NCBI RefSeq assembly: GCF_014673215.1
Contig: NZ_JACWMS010000004.1
Coordinates: 62,001 to 126,000 of the forward strand
DNA from: Gordonia hankookensis
GTDB taxonomy: Bacteria; Actinomycetota; Actinomycetes; Mycobacteriales; Mycobacteriaceae
Direction: 5' to 3'
DNA: 64,000 nucleotides
The translations under genes were made by a program, and so were the position numbers. Within the stretch, counting starts at the first letter, position 1, and the number at the start of each line of letters is the position of its first letter. Of this stretch, positions 46,390 to 54,773 are shown piece after piece. Under the pieces are notes generated by a model. That model worked only from the letters and a program-made list of their open reading frames with translations, searched no databases and was not told where the DNA came from.

Positions 46390-49300
46390 GTGCCGTTGCC
46401 GAACGTGACATCGCTTCTGCCACAAGCGATTGCGCGATATTTTAGCTCCTCGTCGTCGGCGCGCCCGGCAGAGTCGCCGGACCTGGATCGATTCGCATCC
46501 GAGGAGGTCGACCGGGTACGTCGTCACCTCGACGTGGCTCATCGGCGCGCTCCCGGCGAACGTCTGGTCGACATCGTCGCGAGTCGGTCCGGCGGCGTCG
46601 AAGTGGTGGTGGTCAACGACGACATGCCCCTGCTGGTCGAGGCGGTGCTCGCGACGGTCGAGGCCCACGAGCTGGTGGTGACCCGCATCGACCATCCGGT
46701 GCTGCCGGTGATCCGTCGCGACGACGGGACTCTGTCGGCGTTCGGCGACGACGATCCGACCGCGGTCGAGTCATGGATCTTCGTCGTCGCCCTGTCGCAG
46801 CAGCCCGACTTCGATCTGGCGGCACTGAGGTCCGACGTCCTCGAGGTCATCGGCCGGGTCGCCGACGTCGACCGGGACGTCGATCGGATGCGGACCGGGC
46901 TCACCGAGTTGGCCGTCGAATGCGCGGCCGTCCAGGAGTCCGGTGCCACCGGCCTGCCCGCAGGCGAGCGTCAGGAGTACGCGCGCCTGCTGGAGTGGTT
47001 CGTCGGCAACCATTTTCTGCCGCTCGGATATGCGCGGGCCCCCGCCGACGGCGCGGCCCTCACCGACCGCCTCGGAGTGTGGCGCACGGACACCGTCGTG
47101 TCGTCGTTCCCGGTCGCCGCCGACGCGCCGTTGCCGCGGGTCTCGCGCATCTACCTCGAGACCGGAATCCAGCGTTCCGACTTTCCCACCCTGCTACAGA
47201 TACCTGCGTTCACCTCCGATGGTCAGCACGCAGGCGAGCATCGGTTTGTGGGCACCTTCACCTCGTCGGGTCTGCATCAGACGGTGCTCGACATCCCGGT
47301 GCTGCGCGTCAAGGTTCGTGGCGTTCTCGACCGGGCCGGTGTCGACGCGGACTCGTTCGCCGGGCAGGCGATGCTCGAACTGCTGCAGAACTACCCGCTC
47401 GTCGAGATGTTCGCCGCCACCGATGCCGAACTGGGCCGCCAGGTCGATGAGATGCTGGACGCCGTCGCGACCCGGTCGCTGCGACTGTTCGTACGCATGA
47501 ATCCCGACGGGCGGATGGCGGCGGCGCTGGTCTACCTGCCGCGTGATCGCTACAACACCCAATCGCGTCTCACATTGCAGGCCGAACTCCTCGACGCGCT
47601 CGGCGGGACCGCGATCGAGTACACCGCACGAGTGAGTGAGATGCCGCTGGCACTGCTCCAGGTGCTGGTACGTGTCGACAGCGACCGCGCGCGGCTGCTC
47701 GGTTCACTCGACACCGGCGGTCGCAGACATCAGGCGATGCAGGCCAAACTCGCCGGATCGATACGCAGCTGGGACGAACGTGTCCGTGCTCTCGGCCGCG
47801 CCACCGAGGCCGGACACCCGCCGTCGGCCTGGCCGGCCGGTGGTGTCGACACCTTGCTCCGCGCCCTGCCCTCACTTCCGGAGGACTACAAGGAGCAGCG
47901 GAACCCACGGGCAGCCCTCTCCGACCTGATCCACGTGACCCAGTTGGAGCCGGGCGGCGTCACCGTCACGCTGAGTCGATTCGTCCAGGGGGAACCGGAC
48001 GAACGGGAGCTCGGTGAGGCAATCGCCGACACCGACAACCGACAACTCACCGACAACCGTCAACTCGCCGACGACCGGTGGATCTTCACGCTGTACCTGT
48101 GCGGGGCGGCCGCCACCCTCACCGATGTGCTGCCGGTACTCCACAGCCTCGGCCTCGACGTCCTCGACGAACATCCCTATCACCTCATTCGCCCCGACGG
48201 AACATCGTGCTGGGCTTATGAATTCGGTGTGACCCTGACGACAGGGATGTCGGTGGACGCCGAGGCCCTCGACGATCTCGAGCACCGGTTCACCGATGCA
48301 TTCCGCCAGATCTGGCGCCAGAACGCGGAAGTGGACGCGTTCAACGAATTGGTGATCCGATGCGGGTTGGACTGGCGGTCGGCGGCGATGCTCCGTGCCT
48401 ATGCCAGGTATCTGCGTCAGTGTGGATTCTCCTATACCACAACACATGTCGCGGCGGTTCTCGGCGAGCACAGGTCGGTCACCCGTGGGTTGGTCGACCT
48501 GTTCGCCGCGTCGTTCGACCCGACAGGTGCCGACGAGGACCGGCGTGACGATGTCCTCACACGTCTGCGGCGCGACGTCGGGACGGTGATCAGCCTGGAC
48601 GCCGACCGCATCCTGTCGGCGTTCGTCGCGGTGGTGACGGCGACCTCGCGTACCAACTACTACGTGACCGGCGATGGCGGTCGTCGACCGGTCATGTCGT
48701 TCAAGCTCCGTCCCCGCGACATCCCGCAGGCGCCGGAGCCCCGGCCGCTGCACGAGATCTTCGTGTACTCACCGCGGATCGAAGGCGTGCACCTGCGCTT
48801 CGGCATGGTCGCCCGCGGTGGTCTGCGATGGTCTGATCGGCGCGAAGATTTCCGCACCGAGATCCTCGGACTGGTGAAGGCGCAGGCCGTGAAGAACGCG
48901 GTGATCGTCCCCGTCGGGGCCAAGGGCGGGTTCGTCGTGAAGCGCCCGCCTGCGTCGACTGGTGATCCGGTCGCGGACCGTGACATCCAACGCTCCGAGG
49001 GTGTCGAGTGCTATCGGGCCTTCATCTCCGGTCTGCTCGACGTCACCGACAACATCGACCATCAGAGCGGAACGGTGATCCCGGCGCGGTCCGTGGTGCG
49101 TCGGGACGGCGACGATCCGTATCTCGTCGTCGCCGCGGACAAGGGCACCGCGTCGTTCTCCGACATCGCCAATGACGTTGCTGCGCAGTACGGTTTCTGG
49201 CTCGGTGACGGCTTCGCATCGGGCGGTTCGGCCGGTTACGACCACAAGGCGATGGGGATCACGGCCCGGGGTGCATGGGAGTCGGTGAAGCGTCATTTCC

Positions 49301-51234
49301 GGGAGTTGGGCCGCGACACCCAATCCGAGGACTTCACGGTGGTCGGGATCGGCGACATGAGCGGTGACGTCTTCGGCAACGGGATGCTGTTGTCCGAGCA
49401 CATCAGGCTGGTCGCTGCCTTCGACCACCGACATGTCTTCGTCGATCCGAAACCCGATGCGACCGCTGCACGGCGAGAGCGTGAACGGCTGTTCGCCCTC
49501 ACCCGTTCGTCGTGGGCCGATTACGACACCACGCTGATCAGTCCCGGCGGCGGGGTGTGGTCGCGCGAGCAGAAGTCGGTCCCGGTCAGCGACGAGATGC
49601 GTGCTGCGCTCGGCCTCGGTGACCCGATCACCGCGTTGTCGCCACCGGAACTGATCCGCGCCATTCTGCTGGCGCCTGTCGATCTGCTGTGGAACGGCGG
49701 CATCGGCACCTATGTCAAGGCGTCCACCGAGTCCGACGCCGAGGTCGGCGACAAGGCGAACGATGCGATCCGCGTAGACGGCTCGGAGTTACGCGCCAAG
49801 GTCCTGGGGGAGGGTGGGAATCTCGGCGCCACCGAGCGCGGCCGGATCGAATTCGACCTGGCGGGTGGGCGCGTCAACACCGACGCGATGGACAACTCGG
49901 CGGGCGTCGACTGTTCCGACCACGAGGTGAACATCAAGATCCTGCTCGACTCGGCGGTGTCGTCGGGTGACCTGGATGTCGCGGACCGCAACCCTCTGCT
50001 GGAGTCGATGACCGGTGAGGTCGCCGATCTCGTGTTGGCCGACAACATCTCCCAGAACTCCGAACTCGGCTTCAGTCGAACCTTCTCCACTGTCCGGGTG
50101 GACGTCCACATGCGGCAGCTGACCGATCTCTCGCGCAATCGCGGGGTGGACCTCCGGTTGGAGGCGTTGCCGCAACCCGCCGAACTCCGGAAGCGATTCG
50201 GCAGCGAGTTGCATCGCGGCCTCACCTCTCCCGAACTCGCCACCCTGATGGCCCATGTGAAACTGGCGGCGAAATCGGATCTCCTCGCGACCGATCTGCC
50301 CGACAACGAGGTGTTCGACGCGCGGTTGTCCGGCTATTTCCCGATGCCCCTGCGGGATCGATTCGCCGACGGTATCCGGTCGCATCGCCTGCGCAGGGAG
50401 ATCGTGACCACCACGCTGGTCAACGACGTGGTCGACAAGGCGGGAATGACGCACCTGTTCCGTCTGGGGGAGGGCACCGGCTCCTCGACGGAGGAGGGCG
50501 TTCGCGCATATGTGGTGGCGGGCGCGGTCTTCGGGATGGACAGTCTGTTCGAGCGGATCACCCATGCGCCGGCTCCTGCCGCGGCGATCGACGAGATGTC
50601 GATGTACGCCAGGCGCCTGCTGTTCCGGGCATCTCGGTGGCTGCTGGCATTCCGGCCACAGCCACTGGCGATGGCCGCGGAGATCACCCGGTACGGGGAG
50701 CGGGTCGCGGAGTTGTCGGCCCTGCTGGACAGTTGGTTCGGGGCGAGTTCGGCATTCGATGTCGACGCGCGTGTGGACCGCTATCAAGCGGCAGGCGTAC
50801 CGCAGGATCTCGCGCACGACGTGGCGGTGAGCCTGCATCGGTTCTGCCTCCTCGACATCATCGATGCCTCGGAGATCGCGGACCGTGAGCCCGTCGAGGT
50901 CGGCGAACTCTATTTCGCGGTCATGGAACACTTCGGACTCGAGGAGCTGCTGACCGCGGTATCCGACCTCGCCTATGGCGATCGATGGCATGCGCTGGCG
51001 CGCTTGGCACTTCGCGATGACATGCACGGTGCACTCCGGGCTCTGACACTGAAGGTCCTCGAGGTCGGCGAGCCCGATGAGTCGGCGGCGGAGAAGATCG
51101 ACGAGTGGGAGTTCTCGCACACCTCCCGGTTGTCCCGGGTCCGCACGATGCTCGCCGACATCACCGAGTCGGACACCCTGGACCTGGCTGTGCTCTCCGT
51201 GGCGGCCCGCCAACTGCGCAGCGTGATCCGTTGA
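46390..51234 (+). CDS. gdh: NAD-specific glutamate dehydrogenase, large (about 180 kDa) type
   Basis: The 1614-residue enzyme oxidatively deaminates glutamate to 2-oxoglutarate. The length and layout (ACT-like N-terminal regulatory half, catalytic region about 770-1250, helical C-terminal part) fit the L_180 class; the M. tuberculosis enzyme (Rv2476c) is of similar size. Visible catalytic-region blocks are RGGLRWSDRREDFRTE, VPVGAKGGFVVK with the substrate Lys, and VVGIGDMSGDVFGNGM in the NAD fold. The mycobacterial enzyme is controlled by the GarA protein; that link is from the family. The GTG at 46390 abuts a GGGGTGA run; a GTG five codons later is an alternative start. A long hairpin covers the leader. 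Confidence 0.95.
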   Translation: MPLPNVTSLLPQAIARYFSSSSSARPAESPDLDRFASEEVDRVRRHLDVAHRRAPGERLVDIVASRSGGVEVVVVNDDMPLLVEAVLATVEAHELVVTRIDHPVLPVIRRDDGTLSAFGDDDPTAVESWIFVVALSQQPDFDLAALRSDVLEVIGRVADVDRDVDRMRTGLTELAVECAAVQESGATGLPAGERQEYARLLEWFVGNHFLPLGYARAPADGAALTDRLGVWRTDTVVSSFPVAADAPLPRVSRIYLETGIQRSDFPTLLQIPAFTSDGQHAGEHRFVGTFTSSGLHQTVLDIPVLRVKVRGVLDRAGVDADSFAGQAMLELLQNYPLVEMFAATDAELGRQVDEMLDAVATRSLRLFVRMNPDGRMAAALVYLPRDRYNTQSRLTLQAELLDALGGTAIEYTARVSEMPLALLQVLVRVDSDRARLLGSLDTGGRRHQAMQAKLAGSIRSWDERVRALGRATEAGHPPSAWPAGGVDTLLRALPSLPEDYKEQRNPRAALSDLIHVTQLEPGGVTVTLSRFVQGEPDERELGEAIADTDNRQLTDNRQLADDRWIFTLYLCGAAATLTDVLPVLHSLGLDVLDEHPYHLIRPDGTSCWAYEFGVTLTTGMSVDAEALDDLEHRFTDAFRQIWRQNAEVDAFNELVIRCGLDWRSAAMLRAYARYLRQCGFSYTTTHVAAVLGEHRSVTRGLVDLFAASFDPTGADEDRRDDVLTRLRRDVGTVISLDADRILSAFVAVVTATSRTNYYVTGDGGRRPVMSFKLRPRDIPQAPEPRPLHEIFVYSPRIEGVHLRFGMVARGGLRWSDRREDFRTEILGLVKAQAVKNAVIVPVGAKGGFVVKRPPASTGDPVADRDIQRSEGVECYRAFISGLLDVTDNIDHQSGTVIPARSVVRRDGDDPYLVVAADKGTASFSDIANDVAAQYGFWLGDGFASGGSAGYDHKAMGITARGAWESVKRHFRELGRDTQSEDFTVVGIGDMSGDVFGNGMLLSEHIRLVAAFDHRHVFVDPKPDATAARRERERLFALTRSSWADYDTTLISPGGGVWSREQKSVPVSDEMRAALGLGDPITALSPPELIRAILLAPVDLLWNGGIGTYVKASTESDAEVGDKANDAIRVDGSELRAKVLGEGGNLGATERGRIEFDLAGGRVNTDAMDNSAGVDCSDHEVNIKILLDSAVSSGDLDVADRNPLLESMTGEVADLVLADNISQNSELGFSRTFSTVRVDVHMRQLTDLSRNRGVDLRLEALPQPAELRKRFGSELHRGLTSPELATLMAHVKLAAKSDLLATDLPDNEVFDARLSGYFPMPLRDRFADGIRSHRLRREIVTTTLVNDVVDKAGMTHLFRLGEGTGSSTEEGVRAYVVAGAVFGMDSLFERITHAPAPAAAIDEMSMYARRLLFRASRWLLAFRPQPLAMAAEITRYGERVAELSALLDSWFGASSAFDVDARVDRYQAAGVPQDLAHDVAVSLHRFCLLDIIDASEIADREPVEVGELYFAVMEHFGLEELLTAVSDLAYGDRWHALARLALRDDMHGALRALTLKVLEVGEPDESAAEKIDEWEFSHTSRLSRVRTMLADITESDTLDLAVLSVAARQLRSVIR

Positions 51235-51266
51235 GCGATACCGTCCGGACCGAGGCCGACCCGGTC

Positions 51267-51272
51267 TAGGGT
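51267..51272 (+). promoter_or_regulatory. Putative -10 box (TAGGGT) of the molybdopterin oxidoreductase gene
   Basis: TAGGGT ends 5 nt before the ATG at 51278, in the 43-bp space after gdh, so the gene may have its own leaderless transcript. Confidence 0.4.
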
Positions 51273-51277
51273 TGGTC

Positions 51278-53509
51278 ATGGCCCGAAATGCGCTGCGCAT
51301 CTGTCCGCTGTGTGAGGCGACCTGCGGACTGACCCTCACCGTCGACGACTCTCGGCGACGGGTCCTGACCGCCCGCGGCGACCACGACGACGTCTTCAGT
51401 CGTGGCTTCATCTGTCCCAAAGGGGCGAGCCTGCCCGATCTCGACGGCGATCCGGATCGCCTCGGACAACCTCTGGTGCGCCGTCGTGGTGAGCTCGTCA
51501 CCACCGGCTGGGATGAGGCGTTCGACGTGGTCGCCGACCGCTTGGGAGCGATCATCGGCGATCACGGGGGGTCGTCGGTCGGCCTGTATCTCGGCAATCC
51601 GAATGCGCACACCGTCGCCGGGGCGCTCTACACGCCGCTGCTGGCCAGGGCCCTCGGTACCCATCAGGTGTTCAGCGCGAGCACCCTCGACCAGATGCCC
51701 AAACAGGTGGCCCTGGGGTATCTGTTCGGGAACCCGTTCGCGTTCCCGGTGCCCGACCTGGATCGGACCGACCACCTGGTCGTCATCGGTGCGAACCCGG
51801 TGGTCTCCAACGGAAGCGTCACCACGGCCGCCGATTTCCCCGGAAAACTCGCCGCATTGCGTCGTCGCGGCGGGCGGTTGACGGTGATCGATCCGGCTCG
51901 GACCCGCACGGCGAAACTCGCCGACACGCACATCTCGCCCCGCCCGGGGACCGACGCCGCCCTCCTGTTCGCCATGGTCCACACGTTGTTCGACGAGAAC
52001 CTGGTGGCACCCGATCTGGGTGGGACCGCGCGCCATGTGACCGGGGTCGACGCGCTGAGACGGGCCGCGGACGAGTTCGCCCCCGAACGCGTCGCCGGAT
52101 ACTGTGACGTCCCCGCCGCGGATCTCCGCGCGCTCACCCGCGCGGTGGCAACTGCGTCGTCGGCGGCGGTGTACGGCCGGATGGGCACCACCACAGTCGA
52201 ATTCGGGACCGTCGGGAGCTGGCTCATCGACGCGATCAACATCCTCACCGGCAACCTCGACGTACCCGGCGGCGTGATGTTCCCGACCGCCCCCACTGCA
52301 CCGGCGCCTCGTCCGCCACGCCCGGGCCGCGCGTTCCGGACGGGACGCTGGCGGAGCCGGGTATCCGGACACCCCGAGGTGGCGGGCGAACTACCGGCCG
52401 TGGCCCTCGCCGAGGAGCTCGACACCCCAGGGCCCGGACAACTCGAAGCCCTGATCACGGTTGCCGGGAACCCGGTCCTGTCCGCGCCGAACGGGGAGCG
52501 TCTGGCGCGCGCCCTCGAGGGCGTCGACTTCATGCTGAGCATCGACCCCTACCTCAACGAGACCACCCGTCACGCCGACGTCATCCTGCCGCCGCCACCG
52601 CCGTCGCAGAGCCCTCACTTCGACTTCGTGCTCAACAATCTCGCCGTCCGGGCGACGGCCCGCTACTCGCCCCCGGTGTTCGAGTTGCCCGCCGGGCGGC
52701 CCGACGAGGCAGAGATCGTGTCCCGGATCGCGCTGGCAGTCAGTGGGGTCGGGGTGCACGCCGATCCGGCCCTGGTGGACGACCAGGCGATCACCGCAAC
52801 GCTCTCGAAGGAGGTGTCGGATCCGCACTCGCCGGTGGCCGGCCGTCGGGTCGAGGAACTCGCCGACATGGTGTGCGACGGTCCGGGTTACGAACGACGA
52901 CTCGACATGATGCTGCGGCTCGGAGCCTACGGGGACGCGTTCGGTTCCCGGGCCGACGGATTGACCCTCGACTCTCTGCGGGAGAACCCGCACGGCATCG
53001 ACCTCGGTCCCATGAGGCCTCGGCTGCCCGGGGTGCTGCGGACCGAATCGGGGAAGATCGAGCTCGCCGCCGAGGATCTGATCGGCGACGTCGCACGGTT
53101 GCGCGCCGCAATCGATCGCGGGCCCGACGATCTCGTGCTCATCGGCCGACGTAATCTGCGCTCCAACAACAGCTGGATGCACAACCTGGGGGCCCTGTCG
53201 GGAGGGACCAACCGCTGCACCCTGCACGTCCACCCGGATGACGCAGACCGCCTCGGGCTCGCCGACGTCGCGGTCATCCGCGGTCCCGGCGGCGAGCTCA
53301 GCGTCCCCGTCGAGATCACCACAGACATCCGTCCCGGTGTCGCATCGTTGCCGCACGGATGGGGGCACGACGTCGAGGGCACAAGACTCACCGTCGCGGC
53401 CGCGACGCCCGGCGTGAACGTGAACCGCCTCAACGACGGGACGGTGCTCGACCCGCTGTCGGGCACCGTGGTGCTCAACGGCCTGCCCGTCCAGATCGTG
53501 CCGGGCTGA
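51278..53509 (+). CDS. Molybdopterin (bis-MGD) oxidoreductase, FdhF/NapA-like
   Basis: The 743-residue protein binds a 4Fe-4S cluster through C9, C12, C16 and C46 (CPLCEATC, then FICPKG) and a molybdopterin cofactor through the blocks LGNPNAHT, IGANPVVSN, IDPARTRTAKLAD and the C-terminal RRNLRSNNSWMHN and PHGWGH. No Tat signal is present, so it is cytoplasmic. The substrate is unknown; formate dehydrogenase-like and nitrate reductase-like members share this layout. The ligand to molybdenum cannot be assigned with confidence. No electron-transfer subunit is adjacent. It lies between gdh and the thioesterase, where the M. tuberculosis block has no such gene. Confidence 0.88.
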   Translation: MARNALRICPLCEATCGLTLTVDDSRRRVLTARGDHDDVFSRGFICPKGASLPDLDGDPDRLGQPLVRRRGELVTTGWDEAFDVVADRLGAIIGDHGGSSVGLYLGNPNAHTVAGALYTPLLARALGTHQVFSASTLDQMPKQVALGYLFGNPFAFPVPDLDRTDHLVVIGANPVVSNGSVTTAADFPGKLAALRRRGGRLTVIDPARTRTAKLADTHISPRPGTDAALLFAMVHTLFDENLVAPDLGGTARHVTGVDALRRAADEFAPERVAGYCDVPAADLRALTRAVATASSAAVYGRMGTTTVEFGTVGSWLIDAINILTGNLDVPGGVMFPTAPTAPAPRPPRPGRAFRTGRWRSRVSGHPEVAGELPAVALAEELDTPGPGQLEALITVAGNPVLSAPNGERLARALEGVDFMLSIDPYLNETTRHADVILPPPPPSQSPHFDFVLNNLAVRATARYSPPVFELPAGRPDEAEIVSRIALAVSGVGVHADPALVDDQAITATLSKEVSDPHSPVAGRRVEELADMVCDGPGYERRLDMMLRLGAYGDAFGSRADGLTLDSLRENPHGIDLGPMRPRLPGVLRTESGKIELAAEDLIGDVARLRAAIDRGPDDLVLIGRRNLRSNNSWMHNLGALSGGTNRCTLHVHPDDADRLGLADVAVIRGPGGELSVPVEITTDIRPGVASLPHGWGHDVEGTRLTVAAATPGVNVNRLNDGTVLDPLSGTVVLNGLPVQIVPG

Positions 53510-53585
53510 TCCGGCGGAGCCCTGTGCGTAGGGTTGGACCCGCGGCGACGAGTCGCGGTTCGACGACGTCTGGGAAGGGAAGCGC

Positions 53586-54047
53586 GTGCTCTACGAGGAC
53601 GAGGGAACGAGGACCGACGCCGGATACCTGGTCAAAGTGCCCGTCCGGTGGTCTGACATGGATGTCTTCGCCCACATCAACCATGCCCGGATGGTGACCC
53701 TCCTCGAGGAGGCGCGGATTCCGTGGCTCTTCTACGACGGGCGGCCCACCGCCTCGCTGCGAGAAGGGTGCGTGGTGGCCGACCTGCACGTGAAGTACCG
53801 GGAGCAGGTGCGCCACGACGAGGGGCCGATCGAGGTGACCATGTTCGTCGAACAGCTGCGCGCGGTGGACTTCACGGTCGGCTATGAGGTCCGGCCGAAG
53901 GGAGCAGGCCCGACGAGCAAGCCTGCCGTCACCGCCACTACTCAGCTCGTCGCGTTCGACGTCGATGCGCAGCGTCTGCGGCGACTCACAGCGGACGAGA
54001 AGGAGTTCCTCGCGTCCTTCCGCCGTGCGGACCAGGAGGTTCGGTGA
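53586..54047 (+). CDS. Acyl-CoA thioesterase, hot-dog fold (Rv2475c-like)
   Basis: The 153-residue protein has the 4-hydroxybenzoyl-CoA thioesterase motif RWSDMDVFAHINHARMV, with the Asp and the His-x-Asn that form the active site at the start of the long helix. It hydrolyses an acyl-CoA of unknown chain. The GTG start has AAGGGAAG upstream. Its stop overlaps the next gene's GTG by four bases (GTGA). A TAGGGT box at 53529-53534 may be its -10 element. Gene order matches M. tuberculosis Rv2475c next to gdh. Confidence 0.88.
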   Translation: MLYEDEGTRTDAGYLVKVPVRWSDMDVFAHINHARMVTLLEEARIPWLFYDGRPTASLREGCVVADLHVKYREQVRHDEGPIEVTMFVEQLRAVDFTVGYEVRPKGAGPTSKPAVTATTQLVAFDVDAQRLRRLTADEKEFLASFRRADQEVR

Positions 54048-54739
54048 CCGCTCCGGAACGCCACATCACCGTGACCGGGTCGGGTGACCGGTCCGATGCG
54101 GTCGCATTCCTTGGACGTGCGGTCCGTCTCGACGACACGGCCGCCGTGCGGGTGTCCGCCCGACCCGATGGTTTGCTCGGTTTCTGGGTCAACACCGGAT
54201 TCGACGTTCTTGCAAGCAGATCCGTGTTCGGGACGATGCGACCCGACGACATCGTCGCGGACGCCGGGATGCTGCGCACGGCACTGTCGGCGGCGGAGCC
54301 GGGGAGCGCGGTCGACCCGGGTTTCGGTCTGGACAGTGCCTGGCGCGGCGCGCTGCCTGCGAACTCCGGGTTCACCCAGCTCGATGACGTGCCGGCGCGC
54401 ACCGTCGTCGAATTGTCCCGCGGCGGTGCACATCTCGCGCGGACCGAGGGCAGTGCCCATGGTCCGGCGACCGGATTGCTCGACCAGGATGTGCTTGACG
54501 TGACGTCGCGCGACGGTGAACGGCGGGCCTCGGTCTCGATGAGGTCGCTCTTCGCCGTCACCGCGATGGGGTTCATCCGGGACGCCGACGGCCACGAGAT
54601 CACCGAATCGTCCCCCCTCGACCGTATCGCCGCCGACGAACCGGTTCGGATCCGTGTGTCCGGGGCCTGGATTCGTATCGATGCACGCTACGGATCGGTC
54701 TTTCAGCGCCTGGAGAAGATCGCGATGATGACCGTGTGA
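54044..54739 (+). CDS. Conserved hypothetical protein (Rv2474c-like), coupled to the thioesterase
   Basis: The 231-residue protein has no signal peptide or membrane segment and no motif I can name. It contains the segments FVVNTGF-like GFWVNTGFDVLASRS and LDQDVLDVTSRDGERR. Its GTG overlaps the thioesterase stop (GTGA), and the same pair occurs in M. tuberculosis (Rv2475c-Rv2474c), which argues for a joint function. It converges on the GH13 gene with 34 bp between. Confidence 0.75.
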   Translation: MTAPERHITVTGSGDRSDAVAFLGRAVRLDDTAAVRVSARPDGLLGFWVNTGFDVLASRSVFGTMRPDDIVADAGMLRTALSAAEPGSAVDPGFGLDSAWRGALPANSGFTQLDDVPARTVVELSRGGAHLARTEGSAHGPATGLLDQDVLDVTSRDGERRASVSMRSLFAVTAMGFIRDADGHEITESSPLDRIAADEPVRIRVSGAWIRIDARYGSVFQRLEKIAMMTV

Positions 54740-54773
54740 CCACGCCGGTCGCGCGGTGTTCGCCGGAAGGCGT

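Noticed and set aside
49789..51555. Minus-strand frame opposite gdh and the molybdopterin gene
   Set aside because: It spans two well-supported genes on the other strand and encodes a low-complexity product.
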